The position numbers and the translations under genes are program-made. Below are positions 34,868 to 45,807 of a stretch of 64,000 nucleotides of DNA, piece by piece. Each line of letters begins with the position of its first letter. Positions within the stretch are counted from its first letter, which is position 1. The notes beneath the pieces were generated by a model. It saw nothing but the letters and a program-made list of their open reading frames with translations. It had not been told where the DNA came from and ran no database searches. The stretch covers positions 25,892,137 to 25,956,136 of the forward strand of contig NC_063450.1 of the NCBI RefSeq assembly GCF_020379485.1, written 5' to 3'. This DNA is from Brassica napus (lineage: Eukaryota; Streptophyta; Magnoliopsida; Brassicales; Brassicaceae).

Positions 34868-36019
34868 TGTTGGGGTCGAAAACGGTTGCGATGAAGTTAA
34901 CGTCCAAATCCCCGAAGGAGAAAAACGAAAAACCTTCTTCAACAAATACTTTTTCGAAATAGATTCTTCCTTACGAAAAGCTTTACGGAGGAAACGCGAG
35001 TCATCGGACAAGAGCTCGAAAGGGGTCACTATCCAGCGACCGAACGCGTGTTCCGCTTGGTCGCTACGTAGCGACCGAGCTCGAGCCAAAGCTCGGTCGC
35101 TAAGCTCAAACAGAAGCTCGGTCTCTATGTAGCGACCGAACTCGAGCCCAAGCTCGGTCGCTACGTAGCGACCGAGCGCTCGGTCGCTATGTAGCAACCG
35201 AGCTCTTCCGAAACGTCAATACGACAGTAGTCCATGCATTCTCGTCTACCCTTCGATGCTATCTCTCGAAGACCGTAGCGAACCCATTTCACGTTCCCCG
35301 CCATTCTAAGTTATCGATCAAACTTTACCGTAAGAACCGCGGAAAGTTCGTTCTTTATCGAAAGAAACCGTAATAAACACTTCGAGTCAGAAGACGGCCC
35401 AAAGGGACCTAAGACATGACTCGAGGTCCAACTTACGATTTCTTAACCAACAGCCCGTAAGCCGCATGACGGTTTACGCTTGGTTCGCGAGGAAAGATAA
35501 ATGTCAAGTTTCCGCGGATAAATACAAAATTTTGAAGATAATTACGAAGATCGGAAAAAAATGCAATATCTCTATTTTTATGCTATGGCGGCTTAAGGGC
35601 AGAAGGGGAAAAGCGTAAACCGACCTAGGAGCCAGTATATAAGGAGTCCTAGGCGAGAGGCATGAGGAGAGACTTTTCTCAGAGCAAACTTAGCACTTAA
35701 AGCGATTTAGGCATATTTCCGTTTTTGTTATTCGAGATGCGACTCAATTAGGTTATTGCCGTCTTAGGGTTTTCGAACTAGGAATCTCGCCGACAGCTCT
35801 CGTAGCCCAGGCTATTACCTTGTTGTAACGCTCAAACGCGAATTCGGAATAAGATCTACTTTGCTCCCTTTTCGATTTCTTATACTTTATCGTTGTCATT
35901 ATTGTATTCTGATTGCTTGGCATGTGGTATTAGCAGATATCCAGGACCTCTGGGAAATTAGGGTTTTCCTAGTTTCCTTATTTAAACGGAAATCGACAGT
36001 GCGAATTTCGGTTCCCACA
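34868..36019 (+). repeat. right LTR of the element in the helicase
   Basis: It starts TGTTGGGGTC and ends TTCCCACA next to the GACAG duplication. It carries more palindromic GGTCGCTACGTAGCGACC-type units than the left LTR, in 35070-35190. Confidence 0.92.
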
Positions 36020-36150
36020 GACAGCTTTACGTAGCTATTTCCAGGGTCACATCGAAGAAAGGACTGAAAATTCTTATTGTGGACAAAGATGGAAAACCTC
36101 AGCGTAAGATCGTCAATGTTGTTTTCAAAGAGGTTTTCAATAATCTATAA

Positions 36151-38550
36151 GCCAAAGAGTCACGATGAGGTATGTGATTAAACATTCCATCATTTACTGT
36201 TTATTACTATATGCTAAGATCATATTTTTTTAAAACTCTTTGGAACGTGATGTGTTTTTCAGAGTTATGCACTTCATGAGAAGAGATGAGGACGTTCTTT
36301 ATCGTACTTGAATTTCTTCAAGCTGTTTTCGACTTATTTATGGATTTGTGTTGTTTTTGATATAACTTTTCATTTTTCTATTTATTTTCTAGATTTTAAA
36401 ACTATAGCAAAGAAATAAAAACAATTAAACCAAGATATGCAACATGCAATCAACTCACAGCCAAAACAATAAACCAATGAATCTGTTGTACATCACTTCT
36501 TATCTAACCAAGCCACTTAGATATACTAGGAAACGATAAATGGTTCTAATCTAACCAAATTTCCCTTCTTATACTAAACAAACCACTTAGATATACTAGC
36601 AAATGATAAATGGGTCTAAAAAACTAACCAAACTTATCGAATAGTGAGAGTTAAATGGCTGAGTTATGCTGGAGTCTTTTTTAGAATCCATTGTTATCAA
36701 TATCATTCCTGAAACAAAGAAATATTGTCTTAGTAATTAAATAAGATTTAAACTACTATTTAACTAATTAATATTAGTAGTTAATCTATTGACTTACTAA
36801 TTAATCAATAAATAATGAAAAACTATTTTGTATAGTTTACCTGATGTTTTCATGAATTGAGTGACAAGTAGCATGATTTTTCCGGCACTCGCTGATTTCC
36901 ATTAAACATTCTTTAGTTACCCGATCCTGCAGAACTTTCCTGCAACAAAAGAGACCAAGTAAATGTTTTTTACCAAGCTCAGATAATCCCAGCTTGATGG
37001 CGATAGTTACCATTGTATAATGATCCTTGGCTTTCCTTGGAGCCTCTTTACGATCTTCCTCACAATTGTTCTTCCATGTCAGGCAAGCTGCGATACAGTT
37101 TGTATAATATATCCGTTAGCTTGACGAAATCAATCGGCTGCGCACAAAATATTGAATTAGTAAGACTCACTCGGTTGCGCAGATCGAGAAATTAATATCT
37201 TCACCTCAGAATATCATTACTCATGATCATTCAACAGTTCCTCTGCACACCTAAACCATGTACGAGACTTTCCATTGGGTAATATCTGGAGCTCTGTTTC
37301 TTGATCTCAAGATCATTCAACAGTTCCTCTGCACTAGAAGGACTTTGCAGTATCTTCCTTTTCCGTCATCTTCAAGATGATTCTCTGCAGAGTGAACAAA
37401 ACAGAGCTTAAGAATATGAAACAATCGTAAATAATATATTTCGTCATTAGCTTGAGATTATCCTACGCTCAAGCTCCAAAACAGATCAATATCAACTTAG
37501 TATATTAAAGTACCTGTCTATTTTGTCAACGTCTCTGTTATTCCTCTCCTCCGAACACAATTGCGATTCCAAGACTTTTATGGAACAGATTTTTGATTTC
37601 AGGAACTAAGCTTGATCACCCAATAACCGAGGTTCGTTGTTGCTTCTCCAATTAAAGCTATACGCCGATCTGGATGATTTAGATATAATCTATCAAATAT
37701 CGATTCAACATAACAAAACCCTAAAATCATCTAAAATAGTAATCGGTTGTTAGATAAATTTAAAATAATCTCCAAACCTTTGTAGATAAGCGTTAGTTAG
37801 TGATGATCTTCAAAAACTTCTTTTGTTTAGATTCAAGTGAAAAGTGATCTGTGTCTATGTTTAACGATTTGGTGAGGAAGACAAAAACGAATTCTGAGAT
37901 TAGCTTTGTTCTTAACGAAGCTAAAGACGCGTGTATGTTCACAAAAAGTTTGTTTTGTTCCCGGAAAAAAATAGGTAACTGAAATCTAATGGACTCATTA
38001 CTTGGATCATGTGGCCCATATTACAATCATTATTTAATCTCTGTTTTTGATTGTTTTTTTTTAATTTAAGAAGATAAGTTATTAAAAATTCTAGAATAAC
38101 ATGGTTTTAACGTTTTTTTAGGATATCTCTATAAGTCATTTAAAATACATGTCAATGTTATTTGTTAAATAAAAGATAGTTCATTTTTTTGAAAAAATAA
38201 CAAAATTTTTTTTTAGTTAATTAATTTATAATTATAATATAAGAGATATAATTTTTATTTTGTTTGACTTTAGATTTTCGTGAAATGTTTCGATATCTTT
38301 GGAAATTTTTTTTTTATATATTTTACCAAACTACATTTCAAAAATTCATGAGTTTAATAATCAAACACTAATTCAACAAACAAAAATATATAAAAGAAAA
38401 TACAAATACATAGCTCATTTTTTGAAATGATTAATTTGATGAAAAACAAGAAACCACAAACTTATGTTTGAAAAATCCATATACAAATTTTAATATACAT
38501 CATTCTTGACATAAAAAAAATGTCTATGTAAATGAAAATGAAAATTAACA
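36151..38550. other. Helitron 3' non-coding region with antisense exon-like pieces
   Basis: No plus-strand gene. On the minus strand, 36841-36939 is a clean 99-base exon candidate (acceptor TTGTTGCAG, donor GTAAAC) that reads through without stops in one frame. Another candidate near 37300-37390 is flanked by TGCAG. A 24-base phrase, ending attcaacagttcctctgcac, is repeated near 37227 and 37313. These may be pieces of a captured host gene; no family was recognised. Confidence 0.4.
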
Positions 38551-38579
38551 CCCGCGCGGTCGCGCGGATCCAAATCTAG
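38551..38579 (+). other. Helitron 3' terminus (hairpin plus CTAG)
   Basis: A perfect 7-bp GC stem, CCGCGCG/CGCGCGG, with a two-base loop lies eight bases before CTAG. The following base is T. This is the replication-stop structure expected at a Helitron 3' end. Confidence 0.88.
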
Positions 38580-41080
38580 TGATCATTTAAAAGTTTTACG
38601 AAATTCTTGAAAGCGATATTTTGCATATCGTATAATCATCTGATCCAACAATGTTTCTGATCACGTTTCTTCATATCATTTGGGTTTACAATTTTACTGC
38701 TTTTCATTTTATGTGGATTAAAAAGCAGAGGACGCGTAAACTAATGGAGAAGACGAACAGTACACATTGTGTTGTACAATTCCATTTGATAACATAGAAT
38801 AGTACAACACAACATGTATTGTTACATCATCTCCACGCCTCCTCCTCCTCCTCCTCCTCCAAGCAAAGAATCAGGGTATGTTCTGTTTGATTGTATAGCA
38901 TAAGAATCCATCGACTATGTTTCGCCGCCATGGATTATTAGGAGATTAATCCAAAACAACGTTTCTTTTGAAGATCCGGTTGGAACAGTCTTCGACGAGT
39001 CGCGAAAATGGTGCGTTCAAACATTTGTTAGTTATTCGAAATTAATGTTATGGGGTTCTATTTGGATCCTGAATAAGCAAAGTTCGCATATTTTCATATG
39101 TGTTTGCCTCGGTTTGGGCCAGCAAAGTTTCTGTGTTGGAAGAACAACTCTATGTTATACTTGATAAGACTAGACTATAAGATATACATATACAGTATAG
39201 AACCAAATAAATTTACTAGTTTTTTCTATTGTAATATAGCGATGGTATATTCATGTGTGCATATTTGCATGCTACTGAAGTATTGTCTCTATGCTTAGCA
39301 TGTAATAGATAGCACAATTCTTTGTAAGTTATAACCGCACAGTGGCATAGTCACGCAATAGATGAAATCCAACCTTGTATCTATCAACTCCTCCATATGA
39401 CTATACTATAAAGTATGTAGTATAATATGTCTCTTTCACTTACATGTGTTACTTGTGAGCTTTTTCAGGTTTAGTGTGTGTTGTGATGGTTGTTCTCCTG
39501 GAAGTCAATGCGATAGTGCAACTTAATCGGTGAGACACCCTCACAGAAGCCTCCCCTGGCGTCGCAACATAGACATGTGTGGTTGCAGCTTTTTCCAGCG
39601 TCAATTCGGACCTACTCATGCAATGAACTATTTTATGCCATTTGCTTTCATCTTACATTAGTCTTATGTATTAACCAATGATATTTCTTTTATTTTTTCT
39701 GACATGATGATTCTCTCTATCCTGTAAACTTTGTTTCGTGACTGCACCTTTAGGACAAAAGTAAACTTGATTCCTAATACGGTTGTTATGTACGTTAACA
39801 TTTCTAAGCTTTCATATTAACTTTGACCCCCTTCTCCAAATTGGTAAAACATTGTCAGCATACAAAAAAATAAAAAAAATTATGTGTCTTTTTTTTTTTT
39901 TTTTTAGTAATGGATGAAACCCAACCTCGTAACTGATTCAATCATTTGTGTGACTATATTATTTGGTATGTAGTATAGTATGACATCTTTAGCTTTGGAA
40001 TGTCAACATCATGCGCACGCGCCTGGAAGGAGATTTCAATCGAGTTTGTGTGCAAATTGTTTCATCCGTCACACATTACTGTAGCTTGGACAAATTATAT
40101 ATATTCAGCAAATTCACCCATCTTAAAAATACTTTTTGTGATTTTTTTCAAAAAATGCTTTGTACGATTTGAAACTTTTTACGAAATCGAAGCATATGTG
40201 TCTAAGGTTTAGCTTGGAATATACTATTCAGTTCAATATCAAAAGTTAAATCCACACAATAATAACATAAGTTGTCTCTCCAGCTTTGACACATCATCTT
40301 TTAAATTCATTGTGGAGCTGTCATGTCAATTAATGAAAAAACTTGAAACACCAGTCAGAACATTTCAATTCTACAAGTCACTTTTAATTATACATGTCAT
40401 TTATTTGGTTTCTTTCACAATTTTGTTTCTTTCGGTACAAACCTCTTCGAAACTCACAGCTACATTTCATTATTTTCAAGAAACCGTTCCACCACCTTCA
40501 CCAATCTACATTCATCACTAAATTGATGAAATCGAACAATATGATAACAGTTTCTCTTTATAAATTGAACCGTTGTTGCTTATTTCTTGGATATATTGCA
40601 AAGTTTGTCGAACACTGAAAAGAGGACGGTTCCGCATGAGGAAGGTTCGCTGGTCAGGATGAGGATCTAACCGATGAGAGGTTCATGTGGTGATCCCATT
40701 TCGATCTAAGGCATGAGAGATTAAGCGGTGGTTCCGGCGAGAACTTAGCGAGTGGTCATATCGGGGATTCGGTAAGTGACTTAAGAGAAGATTAATCAGA
40801 GTGGTGGTCGGAAGAGAGAACCGAAACCTTGACAGATCTAAGTGGTGGTTTTGTTGAGATATTTGCAAGTCTCAGCGTTTGACGGAGGTGAGGATTGGTT
40901 TCCTCACCTTCTTTCATGTGCCGTCTTTGACACAAATTCTTCCTTAGACCAAATCGAAGGTTGATCCAACTACGGCGGCGATATCTGGAGGACGAGGCTG
41001 ACATAGATGGTGTCACTGTCATTATTAATGTTTCAAGGTCATTGATTTGTATCCTTTCTATCTTTAACGTCGTCAGCAAA
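38580..41080. other. intergenic region without firm gene
   Basis: Contains a CCT trinucleotide run (38838-38860). Two diverged direct copies of an approximately 80-base segment lie at 39353-39430 and 39905-39986 (…gatgaaaYccaacct…gtatgtagtataRtatg…). A few splice-like junctions around 38999 and 39470 could belong to a non-coding RNA. No protein family was recognised in any frame. Confidence 0.35.
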
Positions 41081-41082
41081 AC

Positions 41083-41341
41083 ACTAAACCCTAAATCCTA
41101 ATCCCTAAACCCTAAATCCGAAACCATACCGTTGGGTAAACCCTAAACCCTTGGATATATCAAAAACTCTAAATCAAAAACACTTAATAGTAAAACCCTG
41201 AAGCCTAAACCCTTGAGTATTTTAGTGTTTAGTGTTTTTGATTTAGAGTTTAGGATTTATCCAAGGGTTTAGGGTTTACCCAAGAGTTTAGGTTTTAGGA
41301 TTTAGGGTTTAGGGTTTAGGGTTTAAGATTTAGGGTTTAGT
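41083..41341. repeat. telomere-like repeat foldback
   Basis: The left arm is built from aaccctaaa units and the right arm from tttagggttt units. Around a centre near 41215 the sequence is an imperfect inverted repeat (aacacttaatag…agtgtttttga). The units are degenerate plant telomere motifs. This is an interstitial foldback, not a chromosome end. Confidence 0.75.
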
Positions 41342-41506
41342 TTTTTCCTGATGTTAAAAATATTTTTTTGTAATTACTACTATTTTTTTATTTTTTCTTT
41401 TTATTTTTTTATTTTAAAAACATAATATAACTTGACAATATTTTGTTTTCTTTTATAAAAGATATCGAATATGAAATAACACAATCCTATTGGTTGGTGA
41501 ACCTAG

Positions 41507-42820
41507 TGATAGACCATAGATTTGATCCATTTTCATCCATGGTTTATAGGTGTTTTTACTAATAATTATTATATTATAGAGTCTATTTATTATATTATTA
41601 AAATCAGGAGTGATTTGGAGATAAGTGATGATTTTGGAGCATTTAAATATATTTGGAGTAAGCACCCGAGATGACCATCGAGCTCGACCATCGGTCGATA
41701 TTGGAGAGGAATAATCGATCGATGTTCATATCTTGACATCGATATGAACATCGATCGACAGCTAAGCGCGCAAAAAGCCTGTTTGGTCACAGCCGACTTG
41801 AAGCCCAAGTCTTCACCAATCTACAAGATTGCCCTTGACGAGTTTTAACCTAACTATATATTAGCTTTTGCCACCATGTTAGAGGCAAAGTGTGTTTTTC
41901 TAGTTTTATTATTTTCACAGCAAGGTTTTCTAGGATTTTGATAGATTGGAGAGAAGATCCAAAGTTATAATTTGTGAAAGGAACTCCATTAATATCTATT
42001 TACTATTCTAATGAAGTTTTCTTACCTAATTTATGTTATGAATTGCTTAGTCATGCCTGAGTAGTTTTATTGTTAGATTTTAGGGTTTAAATAGGTTAGG
42101 AGAGATTAACCTCAACTATAGATTGCTGAGTTGTGGTAGTTGTCATTAGGATTGTTCATTAATGTATGTCTCTAGATTAGCTACCTAGAACGTGCCCTAG
42201 GATTGATAGATAAAAGCGAGAGCTTCATTCTCATCCTTAAAACATTCTAACTGAGCTAAGTTTCTTACTATGAGTAAGGCGATAGCTGATCTAGTAAGCT
42301 TAGTAAGCATTTATTCAATCCGCGCATAAAGCTTTATTAGAAGTGATCGATATCATTATTGAATAATCGATCGACAGAGCGAAAGGTGTATCGATCGATA
42401 TCCCAATAACACTTTCTATTAATCGACATACGATAGTTGAGATCATTAGATCTAGTTAATAGACAAGTCCAAACATTGCGAACGCTGATGGACTTGTTGA
42501 CTAAGTAGTTGAGCTTTACATTATCATGCATGTAACTCATTAGGCTTCTGTAGGATTATAATCTCAAGTTTCCTGAATAAAAACCCTAAGTCTAACTATT
42601 TCCTTTTAAGCACCAAAACTTCATTCAATCTATTGAACAAATACTTGTTCAATATAAAACTGCAATTTACATTTAAATCTCTGAAACCATCTAGCTTAAC
42701 AAATCATATTAGATTTCTTAGGTTCCCTAACTCCCTGTGAATTCGATCCCTAAGTACTACAACTCGACTTCTTATTTGATAGAGTATAAATCACTCATTA
42801 GGATAATTTGAGTGGTATCA
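41507..42820 (+). mobile_element. solo LTR of an Athila-like retrotransposon
   Basis: This 1314-base sequence starts TGATAGACCATAG and ends GTGGTATCA. It is colinear with the LTR at 54445-55735. It is flanked by a perfect 5-bp duplication, CCTAG (41502-41506 and 42821-42825). No internal sequence is attached. It therefore arose by recombination between the two LTRs of a once complete element. Scattered ATCGATCGAT motifs are shared with its relative. Confidence 0.9.
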
Positions 42821-42825
42821 CCTAG

Positions 42826-43783
42826 AGGTTCACCTTAGGGGGTTAACCCAGTCTAAAGTGACCCCTCTATCATATCGATCTTAGATCAAGAGCTGTCCTT
42901 AATTTGTTTTATGCTTTTCATTATATTTATATATAAGCTATTTTTAACCAGTTTCTTTCATGTATATGTGCAAAGTTTAAGGATATGGTTTTTTTTCAAA
43001 CAGTTTTCACAAGATCCTATGGCACCTACACGTTCCCTCCTTCACTCTTTCTCACTCATGTAACATTTCATTGTGTGTGTGTTTATAGTAGTATTTTTAA
43101 TTAAATTCTGTAAGAAAGTTAAACACCGTTTGAGTTGCACATAAAGTACAAAAGAATGATTAAGATATTAAAATAGTACAAAAGAAATAGTGAACCATGG
43201 TTAACCTTTCGCTATGGTTAATATGGTGACCTATGAGGGACTGACTTATGGAATTAAAGCAGAAAGAGGTGTCAGAAAGAGATGCGTTTGTTAGATGTAA
43301 GCAAAGTGATTTGTTACGCATGATTCTGTCAACCGATCAAAAGAGAGAGCAGGAAAAGTCGCTTGAAGAAGTAGGTGACGGTTACGTTCATTCTAAAGTT
43401 CGCAAGTGAGGACAAAATGAGTGACGAAGGCATGCCATTGTTTCTTCTCAAATTTAGAGGCAGTAAGAGTATTTGAATACCATGTGGTTTTTGATTTTTG
43501 TCGCAAATGAACATAGCAAACATGTTGGATTGGGGCCTATATCCCAAATTAGAGGGAAGAGTTACGTACATTCATAATAGGTTATTAGCAAGAGCGATCT
43601 GACTCAAGAATATTTAGTGTCAAGTAACTATCGGAGCTGTGGGACAAATCAAATCCATATTTAATATTTTCTGCTTTCAAAGTGTATAAAGAATTTGACA
43701 TATTTATGTTTTTGGCTAAATATTACAAATTTAATACGATAGCTTTGTCCAAATAGCCATATACAACTTTGCCATATGACCAA
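42826..43783. other. intergenic AT-rich DNA
   Basis: No gene, RNA or repeat recognised. Short open frames on both strands show no family features. Confidence 0.35.
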
Positions 43784-44239
43784 AAGCATGATTAACCCGG
43801 ATTCTTAATTTTGAGTTCTTAATTCATGATTTGACATTTTTTATTATTTTTTTGTTTTTTTTTTCACTTTTCGGCTATGAACCGGCTCTTAGAGCATAAC
43901 TATCTCAGATTTCTAAAAGAGTTTTTTGACAAAATGTAAGCCCCGCGTCAGCGTGGATCCCATAAAAATTTTTAAAACCAGTCCCCAAAATCACCAAATA
44001 AGGATCGGTCTTTGGGGAGTTTTTGCACTGTTTACGGGTTCCACCGACACGTGGCGGTCCGCGATTGATTTATTTTTTATTTTTTAAATTTTTTGTTTTT
44101 AGAAAACAAAAAAAAAAATTCGTAAGGACCTCATTTGGGGTTTTACCGATAATCATGGTCTAATATCTCTTCTTTAAGAGACGGTTCTTACATTTTCTTA
44201 GTTAAGAACCCCACCTAAGAGTCCAGGTTAATCATGGTC
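43784..44239. mobile_element. nested Harbinger-type MITEs
   Basis: Outer ends agcatgattaacccgg and ccaggttaatcatggtc match the terminal type of the MITEs at 1765 and 5939. Inside, 43892-44160 forms a second unit, with gagcataactatc at one end and gataatcatggtc at the other. It carries gacacgtggcggtccgcg, the inverse of the interior of the MITE at 1765. Target duplications are not clean, so the exact nesting is an inference. Confidence 0.6.
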
Positions 44240-45156
44240 TAGGAATCCAAGTTTCACAATATTTGCTAAATGACATGAATTTGTAACGATCCATTTCTAT
44301 TATACTTGTTTAGTCTGCATGTTTGCTCTCTTTTTTTTTTTGACAACATGTTTGCTCTTGATGCAAAATTGGAACTTACAGTTTTTAACGAAATTTCACA
44401 TGACCTTCATTGAACGTACAAATATCATATATCATTATCATCTCTGCTATTGCCCATCCGCGGATAACCCTTTGGCCTTGTTGCGCTTTTTATTTATTTT
44501 TGGATAATCCAAATGTGTTCGGGAGGCAAATTCCAACCGATTAATTTTTTTGGAGCCTTCTCACCGATCCCATATAGATTTGGTTGTTCCAAGTAGAAAT
44601 TAGATACCCATGTTATTTGGCCACACAAGAAATATATCTGAGATGGTAGATTTAAAATCGGGATGATTAGCACTTTTCCATACCCGACGTATCACTCGAC
44701 AACTTAACATATTTTACATGACCTTCATTGAGCGTATAATATCATTAGGGTAATTCTCGTCATTTGCAATCGCATTCTCGGGTACAATTGATGTTTTTGT
44801 TTATGTCTTTCTAATTTATACACTAGGTCTGGAAATGGTTGGTGACAAAGAAAATCACAGGTAGCTTGCATTTTAAGTTTTTTTGTCACCAAAATAATCT
44901 TCAAAACAGAAAATGACCAAAATAACTCTTTTTTATTTTGAAATTTTCAATATTTATTTTTTTATTTTTAAAATTTGAAACTCTACTTTCAAAACTCCAC
45001 CTTTTAATTCTATATCTAGATTAGTTAACCCTAGGATATAAATTTATATTTACAGTTTGATAAAACTTTTTTTGGTTATTTTTCTTCTTGAGTTTTATTT
45101 TTGAGAAAATAAATTAGAAAAGACTATCATAGGAAAATTCTCATATATCATTATCA
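44240..45156. other. intergenic DNA with a short direct repeat
   Basis: A roughly 35-base phrase (acatgaccttcattgaRcgta…atatcatta) occurs near 44398 and again near 44717. Otherwise nothing recognised. Confidence 0.35.
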
Positions 45157-45412
45157 TTTCACTACAAGAAAACATCAAGGATACTGAGGGAAAAAATCGT
45201 CGGAATTTCGTCGGAATAACGTTATTCCGACGACATACCGACAAAACAAGTCCTCGGAAATAATTCTTCGGAATTTATTCTTTCCTCGGAAATGCCTCGG
45301 AATTTCTTCTGAGGAAACAAATTTCCGAGGAAATTCCGAGGATCACTAGTTTGTCGGAAATCTTCTCGGAATATACCGAGGGAGAACTTCGTCGGGATAT
45401 TTCCTCGGAAGT

Positions 45413-45626
45413 TCATCGATCGATGCGTTTTTGAACATATATCCATCAATCGATCCGTTTATAAAAAAACGTTCGGAATATACCGAGGGACATCTTCCTC
45501 GGAACATTCCGAGGAAAGGTGTCCCTCGGTATATTCCGAGGAAGATGTCCCTCGGTATATTCCGAACGTTTTTTTATAAATAGATCGATCGATGGATATA
45601 TGTCCAAAAACGCATCGGTCGATCGA
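45413..45626. repeat. long inverted repeat in the CACTA left subterminal region
   Basis: Arms 45413-45502 and 45536-45626 are about 90 bases each and nearly complementary, with a 33-base spacer. They include GATCGATCGATG, aacgttcggaatatacc and gagggacatcttcctcgg with their reverse complements. A transcript across it would form a long hairpin. Copy 1 has no equivalent. Confidence 0.85.
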
Positions 45627-45807
45627 GTAAAAAATATAATTAATTTCCTCGGAATGTAAAAAATATTAATTTTTTTTTTAAAATAAAATTTTTGAAATTT
45701 AAATTCGAAAATATAAAATTAAAATTAAAATTGAAATCATATTAATTAATATTCAAAGTTTCACAAATAAAAATAAAACATTCCGAGTTTTTGGAAGAAA
45801 AAAAAAA

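Larger units (their letters stand above)
31578..36019 (+). mobile_element. non-autonomous LTR retrotransposon inside the Helitron helicase
   Basis: Left LTR 31578-32666 and right LTR 34868-36019 share their whole length. They begin TGTTGGGGTC and the right one ends TTCCCACA. The target duplication is GACAG (31573-31577 and 36020-36024), and removing the element rejoins the helicase frame exactly. A polypurine tract, gctggggggctaac, precedes the right LTR. The left LTR lacks its last dozen bases and no primer binding site is evident, so the junction is rearranged. Each LTR has an AGTATATAAGGAG TATA region (32290s, 35630s) and several GGTCGCTACGTAGCGACC palindromes. No gag or pol is present; the interior has one antisense gene. 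Confidence 0.93.
26138..36150 (+). pseudogene. Helitron Rep/helicase (RepHel) gene, split by an LTR element and mutated
   Basis: It encoded the rolling-circle initiator fused to a PIF1-type helicase. Main exons are about 26541-26684, 26781-26999, 27076-27514, 27606-28550, 28637-29193, 29200-29866, 29955-31031 and 31129-31577; the last part resumes at 36025-36150. A zinc-finger-like CTYCGAIMWFGERL and CCMQGQV open the conserved part. The HUH motif is PHAH (28672-28683), and the paired tyrosines of Rep are in KYLFKYINK (29083-29097). The helicase has Walker A GFGGTGKT (30244-30267) and Walker B IIWDEAPM (near 30475). The exon after the LTR element reads LYVAISRVTSKKGLKIL, the family C-terminus. 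Damage comprises a stop at 29191-29193 with loss of the next segment, a frameshift near 29618, a TAG at 30886-30888 and the insertion. The exact N-terminus is uncertain. Confidence 0.93.

Noticed and set aside
38838..38860. CCT run as part of a Pro-rich coding exon
   Set aside because: No open frame of useful length or splice-supported exon surrounds it.
41083..41341. True telomere or chromosome end
   Set aside because: The units are degenerate and face each other, and ordinary sequence continues on both sides.
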